Shown: piece by piece, positions 56,474 through 62,000 of the stretch
Layout: each line of letters starts with the position of its first letter
Numbering within the stretch: the stretch's first letter is position 1
Origin: Mesostigma viride
Taxonomy: Eukaryota; Streptophyta; Mesostigmatophyceae; Mesostigmatales; Mesostigmataceae
Assembly: GCA_009746045.1 (NCBI GenBank)
Contig: RPFO01000050.1
Span: 2,291,868-2,353,867, forward strand
DNA: 62,000 nt
Direction: 5' to 3'
Notes under the pieces: generated by a model
Told to the model about the DNA's origin: nothing
Databases searched by the model: none
Seen by the model: only the letters and a program-made list of their open reading frames with translations
Made by a program: the position numbers and the translations under genes

Positions 56474-57031
56474 GGATACGCTTCTCCGAGGCGGGGGGTA
56501 GAAGGCTATCCACCTTCCCTGGGCGGGGCGGGTTTCTCGCCCTCTGGAGGTCATTTTTTGGCCGAGAAGCCTATCCATTGGCGCGGGTCGGCAATGTCTG
56601 GAGAGGGTGTCTTAAATCTGGGACTGCCCGGGCGGGGTTTCTCGAGGCGTCTCCTTGGATAGGCTTCTTTTGGTATTCTTCTTTTTGGCGTGATTCTCGC
56701 GAAAATAATAAGGGCTAAGGGGTCAATATACGGATGCATATACGCTATATACGCTTTGTGTACATAGGGGGGGGCGTATATTCATAGCCCAGGAGGAATA
56801 ATTGTTTGGCGCGGGTGTCGAAAAAGAAGCGTATCCAGAGAAGGCTATCCACGGGGAGGGTTCGGCGGGGTCGGGAGAGGGGGTCTTAAATCTGGGACTG
56901 TATGGGCGGGGTTTCTCGAGGCGTCTCCTTGGATAGGCTTCTCCCGGCCAAAACGGCGTTCGAGGGGCCCGCGGCCGGCGCGGGGGGCGGAGGTGGATAG
57001 GCTTCTCCCCCCGCGCGGGAGAAGCGTATCC
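56474..57031. promoter_or_regulatory. Cluster of a 14-bp motif GGATASGCTTCTCC in both orientations
   Basis: Nine copies, some imperfect: forward at 56474, 56657, 56931, 56995; reverse (GGAGAAGCSTATCC) ending at 56511, 56576, 56836, 56850, 57031. The pair at 56995-57031 forms a hairpin with 14-bp arms and one mismatch. The cluster sits directly upstream of the first virus-like gene and nothing similar was seen elsewhere in the window. Promoter, origin or packaging element are all possible; the role is unknown. Confidence 0.6.
56600..56942 (+). repeat. 68-bp direct duplication
   Basis: 56600-56668 and 56875-56942 are nearly identical (GTCTTAAATCTGGGACTG, then GGGCGGGGTTTCTCGAGGCG), ending in a copy of the 14-bp motif. 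On the minus strand both copies stay open and encode PRRRLEKPRPxSPRFKTPSP. Confidence 0.85.
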
Positions 57032-57124
57032 AAGCCGGGGCGGCGGCGGCGGGGGTCGAGGGGCAGGGCGCTCCCGGTCGGCGACGCGCCAAATAAAATG
57101 TGCGGGTAGGTGTATACGACTTCC

Positions 57125-58099
57125 ATGGCCGTGAACCACGCGATGTGCGTCGCCAGGACGCGGACGGGCAGCGCTTGCAGCCGAAGAGCGGCGACGGGGG
57201 GACGCACCTGCGCGCAGCACCGGGGTGCCGCGCGGGCGGGGCGGACGCACGCGATGAGGGCGTTAAACGTGTTTGACTACGATGACATTGCCGATCTGCC
57301 AGACGGGTTCTGGGAGGAGGATTTTTCGGCGCCTATCATACGACCACGAACTACTGCATACTATGACGACGACGACAGGGACCGGGGGGCGGGGTACTTG
57401 CCGATCAGACGCGTCGGCTACACCCCGATGTACGCCGGTTGCGAGCTACTACTTGCGCGCCTACGCGAAAAGAGGCCCAAGGCACGGCGCAAACGCGGGC
57501 ACCGCACGCGTGCGAAGGAGGTGACGGACGAGAAGGAGCGGGCCAAGAGGGCGTGGGACACCATCTCGTCGGACCCTAACCTGTTTGCAGACGAGATCCT
57601 GAACAAGTTGACGGTGCCGGACATGCTGAAGTTTGGCGTGACCAACAGGGGCAACGACCTCCTGGTGAAGAGCAACCTGGTGTACGAGACGAACAGGAAG
57701 ATCGCCGATCATCGCCGCAAGGTCGCTGAAGCCGGGGCGGCCATCAAGGCGGAAATGGAGAGGAGTGGCTATGTCGAAAAGCAAAACGAGTTTAAAGCGC
57801 TCGCTAAACGTGCGCGGATGAACAATCCGGATGTGGGCGACATCCCCATGGAAGGCAGGGCAAAACAACTGAGCGACGAGCTTAAGGAACTGGCCAAACC
57901 GCTGGACAAATTAAATAACGACAGAGAGGATAACAGAGACGCCGTGGCCGGTTTGAAGAGGTTCAAGGCCGAGCACCACTTGGACTATCTGCTCGACCGA
58001 TCGCGCGAAAGGGCTGGCGCAAGGCCGTTTGGTACGTTGCCGCCCGGTGTAGATCACTCCTCCGCTTCTGCGCGGTGCCGGCGATCGCGTCGGTGGTAG
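57125..58099 (+). CDS. Virus-like protein with N-terminal Cys3His motif
   Basis: Intronless, 324 residues from ATG 57125 (GTG at 57110 is in frame, but the ATG is preferred). C8, C18, C29 and H32 form C-x9-C-x10-C-x2-H with Gly/Arg spacers, a probable small zinc-binding module; short CxxH knuckles with TxxGxxC spacing are common at termini of giant-virus and phage proteins. Then an acidic linker (FDYDDIADLPDGFWEEDF), a basic patch (RPKARRKRGHRTRAKE) and a helical C-terminal half (DEILNKLTVPDMLKFGVTN, later DELKELAKPLDKLNNDRE). The 3' end overlaps the convergent gene by 46 bp. Specific function unknown. Confidence 0.6.
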   Translation: MAVNHAMCVARTRTGSACSRRAATGGRTCAQHRGAARAGRTHAMRALNVFDYDDIADLPDGFWEEDFSAPIIRPRTTAYYDDDDRDRGAGYLPIRRVGYTPMYAGCELLLARLREKRPKARRKRGHRTRAKEVTDEKERAKRAWDTISSDPNLFADEILNKLTVPDMLKFGVTNRGNDLLVKSNLVYETNRKIADHRRKVAEAGAAIKAEMERSGYVEKQNEFKALAKRARMNNPDVGDIPMEGRAKQLSDELKELAKPLDKLNNDREDNRDAVAGLKRFKAEHHLDYLLDRSRERAGARPFGTLPPGVDHSSASARCRRSRRW

Positions 58100-60107
58100 T
58101 TTGCCCTAAAGGATGAAGGAGAGCGTTGTAACGCGCACTGCCCGACGCTCCTGCGCGCCTCGAGCGCCTTACCACCCTTGGGACACTTTGGAGGGACCCT
58201 TTTACCCGGCAGGGTCTTTGCGTGTGCCCTCACGTCCGCCAGGGTGGTAACCCCTCCAACGTACTCGTAACCGGAGCGTCTGGCGTAGTCCCGGATCTTC
58301 TCCGCCGTTTTCACTCCGCGAGTGGCCTTGGTGTTCAGGCATTGGAATTCGGACTGGCGTCTCTGGAGCGCCGCGTACGTCCGAGGACACGGCCGCGGAA
58401 TCTTCGCGAGACCCTGCGCATGCATCCACTCCTTTAGCTGCTTCATCGTGGGGGCTCGGCGCGCGTTGCCTTTCGACGAGACGTGTGTCCCCGGGATGTA
58501 CCCCGCCCTCTCCGCGAAGTCCAGCATCCGATGTCTGCGGTCCTTAGCCGACGACTTGCGCCTCGACTTCCCGGGCTGGCTTTGCGCGCTGACCGGCGCG
58601 GCTTCTACAAGTTCTGGCTTGGGTTCTACCACGCGCTCTGGCTGGGGTTTGACCCCGCGTGCTTTGACAGGCGGGGGGGCGGGGGGCGTTGCCTTCTTGT
58701 TTGCGTGTCGAATAGCGGCGGCCGTGCCGTCCACGGTGATCTCGGTGACCCACTTCTTCGGAAACAGCAAGCCGTCCTTGTTGTCGGCGGATTTGCGCTT
58801 CATCATCTCGCCCCAACAGACCTCGCTTTTCAAGGCCTTACCGCTCGTGAACGTGGGCACCCCGGCGATGATGGGACGCAGCCGATGAGACGATATGAGA
58901 TAGGTTGTACCCGGAGGGAGCAGGATCTCTGCCTGCTGTCCTCCGATGATTGGCCACATGGCCAGCGCCGGCGTGCCCGGCATGACGCGGATGACCTTGA
59001 GACAGCAGTTGCCGACTCGGCCCCCCACCCGGCGCTCATGTACTTGTTGTAGAGGAAATCGATGGCCACCGTCGGATTGAGTGAGACCGAGATCGGGGTC
59101 TCGTTCAAGTAGACGTTTTTGCGTCCCCTGGTGTGCATGTAGTAGTCGTCTGTCACGCCCCTGTACACGACCATTTCCCTATTGACGGCGGGCGCTTCCT
59201 GCAAAATCCTAAACATCTCTTCCTTGTAGGTCTTAAGAACGTAGTTTAGGATGAAGTTGAGGTGCAGGTACTTGCACACCCACTTTGACAGCAGGAATAG
59301 GATGTCCGTCAGCCGCTCGTCCAATGTCGCTATGGTTTCAATCACTTCCTTCCACCCCGCAATGTTCACAAGCTCGTCTGCGAGTTTTTTGTTGACTGCG
59401 ATGGCGACTTTGGCGTCGCCCGCTCGCTTTGAGAGGTGTTGCGCAAGAGCGGCGCGCAGTTCGGCGATGTCCGCGCGTTTGCGACATATCTCGCCCTGGT
59501 CGAGACGGTGAAAGGGCTTCCCGTCCACGCCATGCCTGGCGAGATACACTGCACCCGGCCATATGCGGGATTTGATCTCGTAAAAGGGTACGCCCATTTT
59601 CTCGTCATCCACTTCTACCCGCCTGTCCACATCGACCGTGTGCCACCCTGCGTTGTTTGTGTACTTGTATCCGTCGAGCGTGTAATCGAAAAGGACGACC
59701 AACTGCAGAGGCGACAGTGCTCGCAGGTACTCGAGACATTCGCGGTGCCAGTCCATGTCGAGGAGGTCGGAGATGGGCCCCTTGACGTATCCGGGCATGG
59801 TCTGCATCACGGGGTCGAGGAGGTCGTGACTGAACGTGTTGATTCGCATCACGTCAGGCTCCCACTTAACGGGGTACGCGAGCTGGATGAACGACCTGCT
59901 GTAATACAGTCCACCGAGTCTGGGGAAATCCAAAGAAATCACGTCGGTCTTGAACACTGGCACGCGGTCGTACGGCACTTTTTCCTCGGACTCGCAGAAA
60001 CGTTTGTGCTCGTTGTCCGCGTACCTCAATCCGCGTTCGTCTTTGAACGCGCGCACTTTATCTATCCATCGCTTTTTTGCCTTTTCAGAGAGAGCCATAC
60101 AGCACAT
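58054..60107 (-). pseudogene. ADP-ribosyltransferase-like gene, broken by a frameshift
   Basis: Two frames on the minus strand. The first starts at ATG 60107 (or 60098) and is coherent to about residue 360. It carries the R-S part of the R-S-E ADP-ribosyltransferase signature: Arg316 in VVYRGV and an SVS at 340-342. The second, from about 59028 to 58054, continues the fold with CCLKVIRVMPG and a QAE motif before ILLPPGT, matching Q-x-E. The frames meet at a six-G run near 59025, so one base is lost or the break is a sequencing error. The C-terminal 170 residues are basic with two similar helical units (FAERAGY..., YARRSGY...). Such enzymes transfer ADP-ribose from NAD to a target; substrate unknown. 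I describe the break only. Confidence 0.6.
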
Positions 60108-60173
60108 ACAATTAACACCACAATTAAAATGGCGGAGGGGGGTCGTTGCAGCAGGGGGCGGGGGTTAAAATAA
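60108..60173. promoter_or_regulatory. 66-bp bidirectional promoter gap
   Basis: Separates two divergent virus-like genes. It contains AATTAAAATGG and GTTAAAATAAATG, AT-rich words in an otherwise GC-rich block; a similar CAAATAAAATG precedes the gene at 57125. These may be core promoter elements of the virus-like block. Confidence 0.45.
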
Positions 60174-61958
60174 ATGTGTACGGACAGGTATACGCATATG
60201 GTTTTTAAGAGACCTGGTTACGTTGCAAGATCGCGGGTGGCAAGAGTGGTCACGTGCGGTGGTGCGAGGGCTGACGGGGGTCGTTGCAATAGGCGAACGG
60301 GTGGGGGGCGGTGCGCGATGCACCGGGGGCGTAAACAGGGTTCGCACAGGGCGCGTGCCTATGATGCGAGCGGAGACGTCATCATGGAGGACGCGCCAGG
60401 CTACCAATTTGATCGCCTAAGTTTAGAGAGGGCTGAGTACGCCGCCGAACAGGCTATGGCCGCCGACAGGGCTCGTTACGCCGCCGAACAGCGCCGGGCT
60501 GATGAACAGCGCCGGGCCGATGAGCAGCGCCGGGCTGCTGATCGGGCTGCTGAGCGGGCTGATGAAGAGGCTCGAGCTGCAAAACGGGCCGCTGTAGATG
60601 CGCGGGATGCTGAACATGCTGCCAAAAAAGCGCGGGCTGCTAATCTGGCCGCAGAACGGGACGCGGAAGAGAAAAAAGCTCGTCTCCGGGCCTTTCATGC
60701 TAGATATGAAGCGGAGGCAGCTGCTAAACGGGATCGAATGGAAAAACAAATCGAGGAGAGATTCCGGGCTTATCAACAAAGCGAGCTTGCTCGAAAGGCT
60801 GCTATAAAGGCCGCTGAAGAGGCCAAGGCCGCCGAACGAGCTGCCGAACGGGCTCGAGCGCAGAGGGCTCAAGCTGCAAAACAGGCCGCCGAGAGGGCCC
60901 GGGCCGCTGAACTGGCTGCTGAGCAGGAACGAGCTGCCGAGAAGGCTCGGTTTCTTAAAGAGTTCAATAAACGGACAGTGGAATCCCAGAATGCGTATTA
61001 TGAGGCTCGGGAGAAGTCGCGGGTAGAAGCGGAGAAGCAGAAGCGTCAAAGGGAGGCGCGAGAGGCTGCGGAAGCAGCTAAGGCCAGGGCTAGGGCCGCA
61101 GAGAAATGGGCAGCGGAAAAAGACAGGTTAGTTCGAGAATACGAGGAAAGAATGGAAAGACAACGATACGAGGCGTATCAAGCACGGGCAAGGGAGCGTG
61201 AAAAGAAACCCTTTAAGCATTGGTTTACTGGTGCCCCGTATGCTCGACCCTCCGCCCCGGATGCAGGACAGGCGCCGCCACCTGCCGCTGGCCCGTCCAA
61301 AGCATACAGCAGCCCCTTATTCGGGGATGAATGGCGCAAGTACGCGCCCAACGATCCCCCGCCTAAACCTGACAGACCGAAAACCTCCGCCGCCTACGAG
61401 GATTGGTCTGCGGACATGAGGCGCGAACGTGCTCGCTCGGCCGCCTACGAGGATTTTTTTTCGGGCAGGTGGTGGAGTGGGGGTGCTCGCTCGTCCGCCG
61501 GTCCCAGCGCCGACAGCGCCCCGCGCCCCTCGGCAAGACCAGCCGGTGGCGCGCCGAGGGACCCTCCGCCTAGAGAGCCTCCGCACCGTCCTCCTCCCGC
61601 CGCGCGCACGGACGAATGGTCCGGTGCGGTCGACAACGCCGGTGTGAATCTGCAGAATCTCACTGCCGAGGACCGCAATGCCGTGGAGGAGCTGCAGAGG
61701 AAGGCCCGAGAAGCGTTCGGACAGCTGCCGACCACCGCTTCGGGGTGGAGAAAGGGGTCATTCAAGTTCCACCCGGACAAGTACGTGTTGACCCCGGTTG
61801 CGCAAAAGATTGCCGAAGCACTCTTCAAGTCGTACAGTAACAAACACGCTGCCTGGAAAAAAGCGCACAACCTCAGCCAGAAGAGGGTTCGACGACACGT
61901 TAAGATCGCGAAGAAGGGGAAGAAGGCCAAGGGGGCGCGGCGTCGATCTCGATTATAG
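60174..61958 (+). CDS. Virus-like Ala-rich coiled-coil protein with C-terminal J-like segment
   Basis: 594 residues from ATG 60174 (second ATG at 60198). C28, C38, C47 and H50 give C-x9-C-x8-C-x2-H, the same module as in the gene at 57125. Residues about 75-330 are an almost uninterrupted Ala/Arg/Glu coiled coil (repeats of AEQRRADEQRRA and AAERA). Residues 340-480 are Pro-rich and disordered, with two AAYEDxxS units. The C-terminus has HPD at 533-535 within WRKGSFKFHPDKYV, flanked by two helices: a DnaJ-type J-domain signature, which would recruit an Hsp70. A Lys/Arg tail follows. Intronless; a structural or assembly protein is a guess. Confidence 0.65.
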   Translation: MCTDRYTHMVFKRPGYVARSRVARVVTCGGARADGGRCNRRTGGGRCAMHRGRKQGSHRARAYDASGDVIMEDAPGYQFDRLSLERAEYAAEQAMAADRARYAAEQRRADEQRRADEQRRAADRAAERADEEARAAKRAAVDARDAEHAAKKARAANLAAERDAEEKKARLRAFHARYEAEAAAKRDRMEKQIEERFRAYQQSELARKAAIKAAEEAKAAERAAERARAQRAQAAKQAAERARAAELAAEQERAAEKARFLKEFNKRTVESQNAYYEAREKSRVEAEKQKRQREAREAAEAAKARARAAEKWAAEKDRLVREYEERMERQRYEAYQARAREREKKPFKHWFTGAPYARPSAPDAGQAPPPAAGPSKAYSSPLFGDEWRKYAPNDPPPKPDRPKTSAAYEDWSADMRRERARSAAYEDFFSGRWWSGGARSSAGPSADSAPRPSARPAGGAPRDPPPREPPHRPPPAARTDEWSGAVDNAGVNLQNLTAEDRNAVEELQRKAREAFGQLPTTASGWRKGSFKFHPDKYVLTPVAQKIAEALFKSYSNKHAAWKKAHNLSQKRVRRHVKIAKKGKKAKGARRRSRL

Positions 61959-62000
61959 CCCCTTGCGCTTCTTGGTGGCGCGCCCTTTCGCGATGACTCT
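61959..62000. other. Window end inside the virus-like block
   Basis: Forty-two bases after the last stop; too short to interpret. Confidence 0.5.

Noticed and set aside
58830-59030. Arg/Ser-rich C-terminus of the first ADP-ribosyltransferase frame
   Set aside because: Beyond the G run this frame loses similarity to the fold while the -1 frame gains it, so it is out-of-frame read-through.

Overview
This window is nuclear DNA from a eukaryote, almost certainly a flagellated photosynthetic protist. Genes are cut by GT-AG spliceosomal introns. There is an interstitial array of plant/algal-type telomere repeat (CCCTAAA), a CEP44 homologue implying centrioles, a broken plastid-type tRNA-Ala, a myosin-XI-like DIL domain, and very many microsatellites, minisatellites and non-LTR retroelement fragments. 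A repeat-rich green alga of the prasinophyte type (for example Cymbomonas or Pyramimonas relatives) would fit, but the sequence alone does not settle the lineage.

Layout. 1-4.1 kb: a GGGA microsatellite, degraded ORFs and non-LTR debris. 4.15-17.5 kb: a head-to-head gene pair. CEP44 (minus, intronless) faces a complete nine-exon gene for the PP2A scaffold A subunit (plus); its exons join in phase to exactly 589 codons. Several of its introns are mostly satellite DNA. 17.5-27.3 kb: mobile elements, namely a piggyBac-like element with TTAA duplications, a frameshifted LINE (called LINE-A here), pieces of a second LINE (LINE-B), a short interspersed element (family C) and a hAT-like element with 8-bp duplications. 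27.7-28.5 kb: a small N-myristoylated PH/PTB-like protein. 33.1-38.9 kb: exons of a minus-strand gene ending in a Dilute (DIL) globular tail. 43.1-44.5 kb: an acidic/coiled-coil gene or the 5' part of the DIL gene, next to the telomere-like array. 45.4-48.2 kb: three minisatellite blocks. 50.4-51.7 kb: a two-exon secretory-pathway protein. 52-55.4 kb: nested LINE and family C insertions.

56.4-62.0 kb looks different: intronless, tightly packed ORFs on both strands with short or overlapping boundaries. Two proteins share an N-terminal Cys3His motif. One ADP-ribosyltransferase-like gene is broken at a G run. One long coiled-coil protein ends in an HPD-containing J-like segment. Upstream lies a dense cluster of a 14-bp motif in both orientations. 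I read this as the edge of an endogenous giant-virus-like insertion; that is an inference and the window ends inside it.

The cellular genes are housekeeping or cytoskeletal (phosphatase scaffold, centriole, actin-based transport or tethering) and form no operon-like system. The dominant architectural theme is expansion by retroelements and satellites, including satellites that run up to splice acceptors.
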